Below, in pieces: positions 1 to 11,301 of a stretch of 64,000 nt of DNA. Position numbers and translations under genes: made by a program. The notes beneath the pieces are model-generated. The model was not told the DNA's origin, ran no database searches, and saw only the letters and a program-made list of their open reading frames with translations. Source of the DNA: Theobroma cacao (Eukaryota > Streptophyta > Magnoliopsida > Malvales > Malvaceae); the NCBI RefSeq assembly GCF_000208745.1, contig NC_030858.1, forward strand, positions 34,469,801 to 34,533,800. The letters run 5' to 3'. The stretch's first letter is position 1, and each line of letters begins with the position of its first letter.

Positions 1-91
1 TATATTACACAACTAACAAAATAGAAATGATTATCTTGAGGTAAAATTTAGCATATCAAATGCATGAAATAGGAAAATATAATTAGCTTAC

Positions 92-3000
92 CTGCGGACA
101 GTGTCAACATAAAAAGGGTTTTCACGCATGCAGATCCCTGCTTCTCGAAGTTCAGTAACTGGCTTGTCCAAAACTCGTTTATATACCTAAGGAAGGCACC
201 AACCCATTATGGGAATCATTACTCAGGCAAACATGTTTATTAAAGACAACAGTTACCTTACCTTCTGACAATATTTCTTCAAACGGTCTTTCAGCCTGGA
301 TTGTTGCTCCAGCTTAGGCAGGTCAAGAAAAGATTTCGACAACTGACCCTCAGTACCATCAAAAAATTCAGACTCAATTTGCTTCTTCAAGTGGTAATAA
401 TCACTGAAACCATTCAGCATTACCATGTACAGGTGTCAATTAGATTTTGCTAATACTATAAAAAGGAAGCCACTAAGTGAGAGAAGGAAACCTTTTCTTT
501 GCCATGAATATCTCCCCACGCCAAACCCATTCAAGTTTCCGGAGACAAGTCTTGTCTGGGCGATTGAAATCACATGCAGTACAGACCTCATCTGTAACAA
601 TTGATGGTGGCTGGAATTCAACAAGAAACCCCCCCCCCCCCCCATTGCAAGTTAATTACCAAGGAATTTCTGAAGGAAAAAGATTACTTACTAAAAGAAG
701 TGAGACAACTATCTTACATCTGAAGTCCCTAGTATTAAAATAAACAAATTTACATAGGCACTCTGTGTTTAGTGCAAACGTTAAAGACTGTATATCCATA
801 TGTGTATGCGCTATCTATATTCTAATGTCATGCCCCAAATAGCTCATACTTAATGCTTCACTGAATTCCTTCCATGATACCTAAATTGAAAGCCAGAGCA
901 AGAATCCCCGAAAATTAATGGAATCATTGACATTGTATCACGATGCACTTAAGGCAGTTTATTGGTAGCAAACCTGAAGCCTATTTGTCAAAATAATATT
1001 TGGGTACATTGCAGCCACGTCTAAATGATAAATGAGAGGACATTCTTCACGGATAGGTTCATCTCGCAACTTTACAAGCTGCATAAAAAGAAATAATTGA
1101 TAAATAAAATTATCTTACTCAAATTATATCCACATTGTTCACTAATATTCATATTATTCATAAACTGCAAGACTTTAAAACATTCAGAAGGATTTAAAAG
1201 AAAAAGCTAATACATCTATAATGACAATAGTGAAGCCTAGGATATAATGCACAATATAAATGAATCATTTTACAAAATTAGACCATATACAGGATCATAA
1301 ATCAAAATTACTCCATTTTGAAAATACTAACAACATGTAAAAGTTAACTTGGAAGTAACAGCAGGAAGGAATAAAATATAAGCAAACTAAAAGTTGGAAG
1401 TTGCAGAAGTATCAAGGCAATCAGAAAACAAGAACATCTGGCTCAACCAACAAATTATCTTCACCTTTTCTATTATTTCATTCTTTACTTCATCATAATT
1501 AGAGACTGATTCCAAATCCATCTTCCCCTCAACTCTAATAGCATATTGTAGATCCCGATCAAGATTACTGATAAGTTGCTGGAGTCAAAATACACCAATG
1601 TAAGTCAATTAGATTCATAAAGTTTATATCTCAGGTACTAAGAATCCATAGAGTTGTGGATATGAAAATTAAATCTGTATGAATGGTGCAGACATGTTCC
1701 AATATGTAACACATTCACACTAAGGTTTTGCCAGAAGAAAACATAATTTATTCACCAACACAATCACATAACAGCAAAGATTAGAAATCAGCACTTCTGA
1801 GTAGAAGATAGACTAGTGCATTTGTTTTGCCAATATGGGATACATCTGACCCCTTTTGAGTTTCAACATAAATTCATTTCTCCTAAAGTTCTCTGTGACA
1901 CAAATATGAACATAAAAGAAAAATACTAGACTGTGATCTTATTCCCTTTATTTTATTTTGGTTCAAGGGTGGGGAACCAAAGTAGTAGCTGAAAAAAATC
2001 CATGATATATCAACATTGGTTTCTTTCTCCAAGCTTTTACAACATTATATATTAATCACACATGACAAATTGGTTAACAACATTAAAAGAAATGCATTTC
2101 TCAGTGTTTTTATAAAATAAACTGTTGAAATTACGAATATATAGAAATCCCAACCAATTTCATCTCATTAATCAGAAAAATCACAATTTCAACTCTTATG
2201 AGTTTCCATTATTCTTTAATAGGACCAATGTAAATAGACTTGAATAGGAAAAGTTCAATATATCTAGCAACTCAACTAGTTGGGATCAATACACTATTGA
2301 ATAAATCAACAGCAACCACTAATAAGATAAACCAAGTGATGCAAACTGCCAAATGGCATATGAATGCTAAAGCTAGCAAAATGAACATAACATATAAGTT
2401 ACCGGATACAAGACCCATGAAAACAACAAACCTCATAGGCAGATGGATCAAGCTTAAAACTAGTTGGAAGATCAGATCTGAAGACGCCACTTTCAAGGCA
2501 TTCCACATGGCCACCTATATAGGTCTCACTCTCAAGTAGGTGATTCTTATAGAACTTCTCAGGGTCAGTTTGGTGTTTGTTAGGACAGATAACATTTGCC
2601 TTGTAAGCCTGTGAAAATGTGATATCTTAATGAAAATAAAAATTTGAAAATATAAAAACGCCTCTGTTCGATTAAGTAGTAACAATGCTTTAGTACAAAT
2701 GTTCACATAAAGTACCTGCACCATTAGAAGCATTTCACAAAGTGTCCCACTTCCTTTGCGCAAAACCTCATCGGGCGGCATGGGAATAATAGTCGCCAGA
2801 GAGAAAATAAAGGGATGAACATAGGTCATATACAAGTAGTAAGTTGCAACAGCATCGGAAACAGAATAGGAGGCCATCATCTGTCATAATATTGTTAGCA
2901 ATGCAAACAAAAAATTGAGAGAGCACTCTAGAAAAGGACATGCAAAGTAGGCAAAAGTTTATGTGTTTGTAAAGATGTATGCTAAAAACTTAACAAATGA

Positions 3001-6000
3001 CAGGACACATCATCAATATGATTACAATATCATTAGCATTGCAACCACAGCATAGCAGTTTGCACAAGAATAAAACATTCACTCTTGTCCTACAATAGCA
3101 CAGTAAATAAAGTTTGTAAAGTTCTCCATACACGATAATCAAATTATCACAATAGCTTATCTACTCTTCAAGATTTCCGACATCACTTCTAAACCATCTT
3201 CAATTCCACAATCCAAAAAAGAAAGAAAACAGCAGATACATTATTTAGTTACTCATACCTGGGGCTTTTCCTTTGCAAATCGAACCATATCCTCTGGATT
3301 CACCTCCAGTGGATCATAACCCAGCTTTGCCTTTGTAACAGCCTAACAGACAATCAAAAGAAAGGTAACCCATCTCAAGTGTCATGAAACATATAAGATC
3401 ATGTTTAATTGCAAATCTGAAATCATTCTACCTATATTGAACTTTTCTATGACTAATAAATAGTGATCTCAATGCTCAAAGAATGACAAGTGCTGTTTAT
3501 ACCACAATCCAGGTGGTTAAATGCCTTTGATGATGCTTTACAACCTGAATATTTAGTTGCATGACTTTTGCCCAAGAAAAAAAAAAGTGTATGTTTTTCT
3601 TTCAGAAAGATCATGATGCTTTCCAGAGAAGTAAGAGCTATTATTTTTCAACATATTTTACCATTAATAAAGTGAATTTTAGCAGAAAATTCTCCCAAAG
3701 CTTCGATGCATTATTATCAAGCATTGAAATTCTTTCCTCTATTTACTACAGCCAATTCTAGCACTTCACAGTTAAAAATGGACGCTCAGAGTGCATCCTT
3801 CAATCAACTGCTCTACTTTTTTTTTTTTTTTGATAAGCCAGTATTTCATTAATCTTAAAATTACATCAAGATTTCATCAGTCACGAACAATCAACTGCTC
3901 TACTCCATTTTACCATTTAACATTTCCTCCTATTACACTTTTTTTCCACTTTACTGAACCTCCTATTAGACTTTTTTAACTCTGAAAAATGTCTATGAAC
4001 ATGCTGAGAAGTTTTTTAAATTTGTCTACCAAATTAATTATTCAATTGCCTCAAATATGAAATATAACTTTAATTTAAGGACTACTAATCTATCATGTGA
4101 AAGTTTAAGCGCTAACAATCACTGAAAATATTAAATTCATTGCATTTAAAAAAAATATGGCCAAGAACCTAAACCTAGATATGTTGTGTATAACATTGTA
4201 GCATTGCACCTGCTCCTACTAAGGCATGACATTAGAGGTAAATGTACCATGAGCTAAAGAGATTATACTTATTGGTTGAATAAATAATGTATGTCACCTG
4301 CCAATAACATTATGAGTATGCAGCTGCTTGTAATATGAAATTCAAGGCTACCATTTTAGATTTTGTATATTAGCCATTTCATTCCTTGAAAAAATTATGA
4401 AGATATTTTCATTCATGCAGAAACATGAAAAACAAGTACCTTCAATTCAACTAAAAGATTACCAACAAATACAGAACAAATATAATAAACAAATGAACTT
4501 AGATTACAGGTCTGAACCTTTAGGCCATGGCTCCCCTGAGGAAGATAACTATCACGTTTGACCCAAGCAAAACAATCCAAATGACAAGCAAATTTGGCTC
4601 GACATTCCCCCTGATTCTTGTCACATCGAAATCCTACCTCCTACAAAAATCACCAAAAAGAAAAGTAACAAATAGAGGGCAAATATAATTGCTTTAGGAT
4701 TGAGAAATGAACATATGGGAAAAGTATACATACATCACTCATTTTAAACCCATGATAAGCAGCTCTGCTTTCTATGAATGGCCAGTCAAAGTAATCACCA
4801 TTATATGTGACAAAAATACCAGGCTTCACCTTTTGCATGTGAGCAAACCACTGCCGAAGAAGTTCTACCTGCGAGAAACATCACAAAAAACAGTAAGGGA
4901 ATCAGCATCAGAAAATCCTCATGAGAACAAATTTATGAAACTTATGCTACCTCATTTTTCACATTTGTGACTTTGAAATACCCTTGAAATTCCGGTTTTG
5001 GAGTATACTCCAAGTCCTCTATATCTTGCCCTACACACTGAGGACAAGTGAAAAATCATGAATTAAAATTGAAAGAAAAAGCTCAATGAAGAATTAATAT
5101 TTCTAGAAACAAATTGAATGCAGTTACACTAGAAGGAAATAGATAACAAACTGGAAAGCGTAAGATGGTGCTAGCAGAATAGAAAGCAATGGATGACTAA
5201 TAGAAACTACAACAATGAAATTTTTTGGTGTGATGCAAAACATACCATTAACTATAGTTCATTGATGAATGAAAACAACTAAGCAGTGGATATATTCAAA
5301 ACATGATTTAAGAAAACCCTTGGTGCAAATGCGGACTTACAAAAACAGACAAGTCATACAAGTGATAGAGATGAAGAATCACAAACCACAAATTTTTAAC
5401 AAATGAATAACAAAATGAATATAAATCATAAATACCTCTCTGTTAATAATCAGGTATCCTTGTCCATCAACCATGTATGATATCATCATTATTAAATCAT
5501 ACTCAGCATCTGGAAATTTCAACGGAAGCTTTGTCGTCTCAATATCAAATGCACAGACACGTACTTCAGCACGTTGCAGAAGATCAGTCCTCTTCTCTAG
5601 CATGACTCCTGTACTGGATACACTGACATCATACCACTGCCCACATCTCACATCTGAGTTCCATGAAATCCTCAGAGTTAGAAAACGTATGTCTATATCA
5701 AGTTTATAATTATGGAAGTAATTTTTCTTACTAACAAGAATAAGTTCCAGGACCCAGAATAATAAAGAAAGAAATTACCATTGTCAATGGCAAAGCGAAC
5801 ATGGTAGGGAACATCAAACTCACGGAGATCAACTATATAATCTAAAAAATCTAGAGGTCTTTGTTCTCTGCAAGGCAAGCACCATTACACTATCAAAACA
5901 TACATAGAAGTTTTACTCCAATAAGAAGTAAGTGGTGAATGGAATGCAAAAATAAGAGGTTCATAGAGAAATAGGTAATAGTGCTGTCAACGAATTGACC

Positions 6001-7457
6001 TACACAAAAAGCCAACATGAACTTCGCCGGAGGACCATGGAACCTTACCTTTTCCCTATTAATATCGACTCATATGCTTCAGCAGCTTCAAATTTTGCCT
6101 GGTTTCTTTCAACAACATGCACTAGATCTTTCTTTACGTCCATCAATTGTTGAACAGTATCAAAAGCTATTTTTAAATAACGTTTGTGTAGACCAGACAA
6201 ATGGTTTTTCTGTCCATAAGCATGAAGCAATCAGAACCCATTTAGTTGGAGAAACACAACCTCTAATGAAAAGCCAAATCAAGCATGAACAACCATATCG
6301 ATTCGCCAAATATATGGTAATTCATATAACCAACATAAGGAACCCTAGAATAAAGCACTGGTAAATAATATATTGAGGTATTAATATGGCAGTATATATA
6401 TAAAAGAATTTGAATTACGGGAAAGTATTAAACAAGTTATTAGCAATATGCTTAAGCCAAATAATGCAACAATCTCAACATTAATTCAACCAGATGAAAG
6501 TTTGAGCAGAGTAATCAAAAATAAATAAAAAAAAGACCAGGGCACCTAATGCTTACTTTATTAAACACCAACCACAACTAGACCAAAAAAAATGAGATAA
6601 TCTGATCCGACTAAACAAAAAAAAAATCAAAACACCATAGAACCAAATGCTCTCTTTTGTCAAATCAAACGCTAAGAATTCTTTACAACTGTAATTTGAA
6701 CATTAAGAACTAGTTTTATTGGAAAAGCTAATTTTAAAGCAATAGATGACAGAATAACTTACAAGATCAAGATCTTCCTTCTCCACAATTTCAATCTCTG
6801 CAATCTGACTTTCATAACGTCGTCTCAAATATGCTTCCACATCCATTTCTGCTCTGTCCTGTCAGATTAACATAACCACTCATCATCACCACCACAGCAT
6901 TAGCACCTCTTAATAGAAAAACAACACTAGAAAGAGAAGAAAAACATAGAAAGTATACCTTCGCAGCCACGTAAAAGTAAGGACGAAATTTGAACTTTGA
7001 CTTAAAACAAGAGCCATCCTACATTTCAACAAAATTTAAAGTTTAACCAAATGAATAATTTCTCAAAATAGAAACAATTTTCAAAATGAATTTAATCAAC
7101 AAATGGTAATTTTCTTTTTCACCTGAGAAACAAAATAAAGATCAACGCAGCTATATACTTTTCCTGTATCCGCATCCTCACAAGATGACTGCAAATTTAA
7201 AATTATGAGTTTTTTTAAAACAAAAAAGCAATATTTATAAAATGTTGAATCTATTTATTTAAATGGTAGATATGGTGAAGAGATTGACTTACGGAAGCGA
7301 TAGTAAGTAACCATCCGAGGCGCTTTTCCCCTTCGGAGAAGAGATCGAAGCCGAGCTTGGACTCGAGCTCCTCTTCTGCGCTGCGGATCAGCTTCTTCTG
7401 CTTCTTCGAGCTTCGAAGGTCTCGGCGGTCCCGCCGTCGGTTATCTCCGCCGTTCAT
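92..7457 (-). CDS. POL2A: DNA polymerase epsilon catalytic subunit A (N-terminal part; runs off left edge)
   Basis: Leading-strand replicative polymerase with 3'-5' proofreading exonuclease, acting in the nucleus. I assembled 18 exons: 7457-7293, 7188-7123, 7018-6959, 6858-6763, 6209-6049, 5867-5779, 5653-5436, 5037-4951, 4868-4734, 4640-4518, 3342-3259, 2880-2716, 2608-2432, 1578-1465, 1078-974, 610-492, 403-262 and 186-92. Phases agree throughout and give about 733 residues; the family has over 2,000, so most of the polymerase domain and the C-terminal half lie beyond position 1. Visible motifs are Exo I FDIET (D249, E251), Exo [10 protein letters not shown] (N337, D342), Exo [12 protein letters not shown] (Y433, D437) and polymerase motif [11 protein letters not shown] (D600). 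All exonuclease acidic residues are intact. The start ATG at 7457 opens a basic leader ([12 protein letters not shown]). Exon 10 uses a weak donor (AAAG/GTTCAG). Arabidopsis orthologues are POL2A/TILTED1 and POL2B; which of the two this matches cannot be settled here. Confidence 0.95.
629..643. repeat. 15-base poly-C run in a POL2A intron
   Basis: An uninterrupted run of 15 C on the + strand (poly-G in the transcript) lies 19 bases before the exon starting at 610 on the minus strand, so it sits in the intron close to the 3' splice acceptor. Runs this long are prone to length error in sequencing and to slippage. Confidence 0.9.
3801..3904 (-). mobile_element. Very short 5'-truncated LINE tail with 17 bp target-site duplication
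   Basis: In the 1.2 kb POL2A intron (3343-4517). The 17-mer CAATCAACTGCTCTACT occurs at 3801-3817 and again, identically, at 3888-3904. Between them is a 70 bp insert that on the minus strand ends in ...GAAATACTGGCTTATC followed by poly-A (poly-T at 3818-3831). Terminal poly-A, extreme 5' truncation and a long perfect target duplication are the signature of LINE target-primed reverse transcription. The element family is inferred from the tail only. Confidence 0.85.
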
Positions 7458-8066
7458 TTTGGGTCGAGGAGTTTTAGATTTCGCGAGTAACCGATTCCAA
7501 AACAGAAATCAAAAAATGAATTTTATTATTTTTCTTAGCTTTCCCTCTCCTATTTTTTACTTCAAGACAGAAGGAAGGAGGGAGAGAGAGAGAGAGAGAG
7601 GTAGGGGTTTTCTGACCAAAACCCGCAGGCATGTGGACGGGGGAAGGGATAAAGTCGTTTCCGCGCTCTGTANGAGGGAGAGAGAGAGAGAGAGAGAGGG
7701 GTTTTCTGCAAAACCCGCAGGCATGTGACGGGGGAAGGGATAAAGCGTTTTCCCGCGCTCTGATTTTGGTGTGAGAAATTAAATGACCTAAATGCCCTTG
7801 GCCTATGAGCTTCGGCCCATTTAAGCTGGGTTGAAATTGAGCGCCCATCAAAGACTAACATGTAGGGCCTCGCCTCTGCAGTTTGGGCCTTTTGTTTTAT
7901 GAGAAAAATGAACGGCCACGATTGAAATGAAACGGCCCGCACCAAAATCAAAAACCCTAGCTACGTCGACATTTTATCATCCTCTTTCTGAAAGCCTAGC
8001 TTGCTCCCCCCCGCGGCTCCTTGTCTGCTTCCTCTCTCGCGCTGTAAGTTTTTTGATCGGATAAAA
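7458..8066. promoter_or_regulatory. Divergent promoter between POL2A and ribosomal protein P2
   Basis: Only 609 bases separate the two divergent start codons. Near the P2 side lie the motifs typical of plant ribosomal protein promoters: site II-type GGCCCA at 7814-7819 and TGGGCC at 7884-7889, a further AGGGCC at 7864-7869, and a telo-box AAACCCTAG at 7952-7960, about 110 bases before the P2 ATG. Site II elements also mark replication genes, so shared control with POL2A is plausible but inferred. The POL2A side is occupied by a GA-rich duplicated block (7577-7762). Confidence 0.7.
7577..7762. repeat. Tandem duplication of ~90 bp with an N at the junction
   Basis: Two adjacent near-copies (about 7577-7672 and 7674-7762). 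Each has a (GA)n tract, then GGGGTTTTCTG, an AAAACCCGCAGGCATGTG block, GGGGGAAGGGATAAAG and a CGCGCTCTG end. They differ by a few indels, such as ACCAAAAC against CAAAAC. The only ambiguous base of the window (7673) is exactly at the join, so this may be a real tandem duplication or a mis-joined assembly. Confidence 0.85.
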
Positions 8067-8623
8067 ATGAAGGTGATCGCTGCCTACTTGCTTGCCGTCT
8101 TGGGAGGGAACGCTAACCCTTCTGCCGATGATTTGAAGGATATTCTCGGATCAGGTAATTTTCCCTCTTTTTCCCTAACTATCTGCTATGGTGATTTAAC
8201 AATTTACTACTACTATATTTAACTTCGGGAAATTGTTTGTTCTTCCGATGTGGGATTGATTTTTTAATATATATTGCAGTTGGAGCTGAGGCTGATGATG
8301 ACAGGATAGAGTTGCTCTTGTCCGAAGTCAAGGGCAAGGATATTACCGAGTTAATTGCAGCTGGAAGGGAGAAGTTGGCTTCAGTCCCTTGTGGCGGTGG
8401 TGCTGTCGCCGTTGCTGTTCCTGCTGCTGGTGGCGGCGGTGGTGCTGCACCTGCTGCTGAGGCCAAGAAGGAGGAGAAGGTCGAGGAGAAGGAAGAGTCT
8501 GATGATGTAATTATTTTGCCCCTAAAGTTGACTTGTGTCTATTCTTTGTTAGCCTGTTGTTTAATGTTTACTAATGTAACTTCTACATTGTTGCAGGATA
8601 TGGGTTTCAGCCTCTTTGACTAA
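8067..8623 (+). CDS. RPP2: 60S acidic ribosomal protein P2, copy 1
   Basis: Lateral-stalk protein of the large ribosomal subunit; P1/P2 dimers bind P0 and recruit elongation factors. Exons are 8067-8154, 8280-8506 and 8597-8623, giving 113 residues, the usual P2 length. The N-terminus [14 protein letters not shown] and the helical domain with [19 protein letters not shown] are P2-type; an Ala/Gly hinge follows, then a Lys/Glu-rich stretch and the conserved C-terminal tail ending [11 protein letters not shown]. The tail is encoded by a 27-base last exon that holds only eight codons and the stop. The hinge contains a run of five Gly. An upstream site II/telo-box promoter fits high constitutive expression. 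A close paralogue lies 1.9 kb downstream in the same orientation. Confidence 0.97.
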
Positions 8624-10386
8624 AAGCCTGAAATGCAGGCATGTTTGCATTCAAGAGTTGTTATATGCAGTTAGTGCTTTTATTTTGAGTCCTACAATAT
8701 TTTATATGTCTTTTTTGGTCTGTTGAAATTAGAGCTTGGAACTCTTGAAGTTTTGTTTAGAAAACATTAACATTTCAATTATAATTGTGAATTTTTGGAT
8801 CTTATGGTTCATTTGGCTCTATTAGTTTGATTATTGCTAAACAATTAAGTGTTTATGATTTCTGGTATATTGATGTAAAATATTTTAATGGCAGTTGATT
8901 TTGTCTTAAGCTCTCTAGTAACTAGTAAGTTTCTAGACATCAGTAATTGATGTCAACAGTAATTGGGAAATCCCGTTATGTTCTCCATAGACTTAGGAAA
9001 TGCTAGTTGAGCCATTGACGATTGTGTCATGTCCTTAGCCTGTGTGTTGCTGATGGCAATGTTAGTGGCATCTGACAGCCAGACCTCTTGTGCTAATGTA
9101 GTTGTTTGTTTTCTTTTGATAGCACATTAGCCAGTGCCTGGCTTATATCTGTTGCCTGTAGGAATTTCGATCTCAATTTAGGGCTTATTAAGCAAACAAG
9201 GCTACCCTTAGTACCTTGATGCATCAATTCACACAATTGATTTTGGGGAGCTGATTTTAGTTTTTGCTACTTTACTTCCATATATTAATCATCTGAGCTG
9301 ATACCATATTGCAGAGGAATGTTTGTTTGCAAATCTGTTTTGTGATTCCAACATATCGCCAAGAGGCTTAGGTGAATCTTGATGCTGGTGCTTGCTTGGT
9401 TAAAGTTTGAAAATGCTTTCTGCTCATGTTAAAACTACAGATGGTGTATTGTTGGGTGTGGCATAGCCAAGCTCAATTGTTTTCTTTAACAATATTATCA
9501 GCAACGAAGACCAAGGTGCTAGCTAATGTTTGATGAATGTATAACCTCCTCTGTGGGTGGATTCATGTATAACCTGCATGTTTCTTCACTTGCTTTAATA
9601 CCTCTTTCTTGTGAAAAATTTAAATGATGCAAAAACCTGTTGTTTCTGGGATATTTCGTAAGGTTGCCTATGGCGACCAGCGTTGTCAGCTTTGGGTCCA
9701 ACCTCGAAATGGGCTTATAATATAGAAGAAGAAATGAATTAAAGGTACTGAAATAAACTTATAAATTACACCATGTTATCTGTTGGAAAAGGTGAGGGGG
9801 TACTCGTGTTGCAGTGTTTATGCATTCCAAATTTGCAATTGAACAAAGTCAATGTATTAAAGTGGTTTAAATCCAAACTTTAGACCTTCCGACTCAGAAA
9901 CTATTGTTAATAGGTATATTGAGCTTCAGTTGTTGCACTACGTTAACATTGTTACGATAGAGTATTAGGCATTTGAATCAAACCAATTACAAAATGATAA
10001 GAATGCCCAAAACAATAAAGTGTTGATCTTATCCTTTTTGCCAAATTAAATGTCGCAAAAAAATGAAAATCACAATATTTTATTCCTATATCGTATATAA
10101 ATAAAGAGAAAAGGATAAATTCTAATAAAAATACACTGACTTACCACTTCTTCCATTTTATCCCCTAATCTTTTTAGTTAGAGGTGAATAATTTATATTA
10201 ATCTTTCTAACTGGGATATCCTATTCTTATTCTGGATCAAGGGCAAATGGCTTCACCGCATGTTACTCATTGACCGTGGCAAGAACTAACAGTCCCACGT
10301 AACCAAACAGTAAAAGAAAGCAAGGCTAATATCTAGTCCTTGTTAAACAAAATAAAACTGAGCGGCAACAATTGCAATCAGACGAC
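8624..10386. other. Intergenic between the two P2 genes
   Basis: About 1.76 kb with no gene I can support. The first ~800 bases (3' UTR and flank to about 9440) are recognisably similar to the sequence after the second P2 copy (11302 to about 12070). The last ~900 bases are unremarkable AT-rich sequence. Confidence 0.7.
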
Positions 10387-10446
10387 GGCCCAAAACTAGA
10401 AACCCTAAACTACACATAGAATCTTCCCCTTTCTGGAAAACCCTAG
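10387..10446 (+). promoter_or_regulatory. Site II and two telo-boxes upstream of P2 copy 2
   Basis: GGCCCA at 10387-10392, AAACCCTAA at 10400-10408 and AAACCCTAG at 10438-10446 lie 50-110 bases before the start codon at 10493. The site II plus telo-box combination is the known arrangement of plant ribosomal protein promoters. The second telo-box is at about the same distance from the gene as in copy 1 and probably predates the duplication. Confidence 0.7.
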
Positions 10447-10492
10447 CTTTCAGCGTCCTCCGCAGCCGTCGCAAGTTTTGAATTGAGCAGAA

Positions 10493-11301
10493 ATGAAGGT
10501 AATCGCCGCCTACTTGCTCGCCGTCTTGGGAGGGAACACTTGCCCTTCCGCGGATGATTTGAAGGATATTCTCGGATCAGGTCGTTTCTTACTCTTTTCT
10601 TTCTTTGATTTGTATTTTTAAACTGTATCTTTGATGCGACGGTGTTTCGCTTAGAGTCTTATGGTTAATTTAGCTATGATGATTCGTTTATCTGTCATTT
10701 TTATCTTTTTGTTGGATTTGAATGGAATTTAGGGGAATCTTCATATCGAAATTGTGTACTCTCAATTTTTGGTGGGTAACTATTTGGTTTATGAACATTT
10801 TTACATTATATGTTATTGTATGAATTGGAAATTGTAAATACTCGCAAATAGCAACAAAAGTAGCAAAATAACGAGACTAAACGTAAATTTAGAACATTGA
10901 ATTAAATACTTGGAAAACTGTGTAGCGTTCTGACAGGAAGGCCATTTTTTTCTAATACGTTGCAGTTGGAGCTGAGGCTGATGATGATAAGATAGAGTTG
11001 CTCTTGTCTGAAGTCAAAGGTAAAGATATCACCGAGCTAATTGCAGCTGGAAGGGAGAAGTTGGCTTCAGTTCCTTCTGGTGGTGGTGCTGTTGCCGTTG
11101 CTGCTCCTGCAGCTGGTGGTGCTGCTGCTGCACCCGCTGCTGAGGCGAAGAAAGAGGAGAAAGTTGAGGAGAAGGAAGAGTCTGATGATGTAATCGTTTC
11201 TTTTACCCTGAAGTTGATTCATATCCATTCTTTATTGATGTGTTATTTACTAGTACAATTTCTGAATGATGCAGGATATGGGTTTCAGCCTCTTCGACTA
11301 A
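10493..11301 (+). CDS. RPP2: 60S acidic ribosomal protein P2, copy 2
   Basis: Tandem paralogue of the gene at 8067 with the same role in the ribosomal stalk. Exons are 10493-10580, 10966-11189 and 11275-11301, giving 112 residues. Exon sizes (88, 224, 27) match copy 1 (88, 227, 27) apart from one codon in the Ala/Gly hinge; the first intron is about 260 bases longer. Substitutions are conservative, such as N-to-T in the GGN/TxPSADD loop and D-to-K in the DDDR/DDDK segment. The tail again ends [10 protein letters not shown]. Intact splice sites, frame and tail indicate a functional gene. Confidence 0.97.

Noticed and set aside
510..525. Apparent 2-base frameshift in POL2A near [10 protein letters not shown]
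   Set aside because: Re-reading the strand (TCTCCCCACG) shows GGGGAGA; the frame is intact and joins the next exon through AG/T.
436..743. Two overlapping open frames on both strands
   Set aside because: They cover a real POL2A exon (492-610) and its flanking intron; the correct reading is the exon with [16 protein letters not shown].
7357..7728. Arg-rich open frames across the N base
   Set aside because: They follow from GA/CT repeats and the POL2A first exon in the wrong frame.
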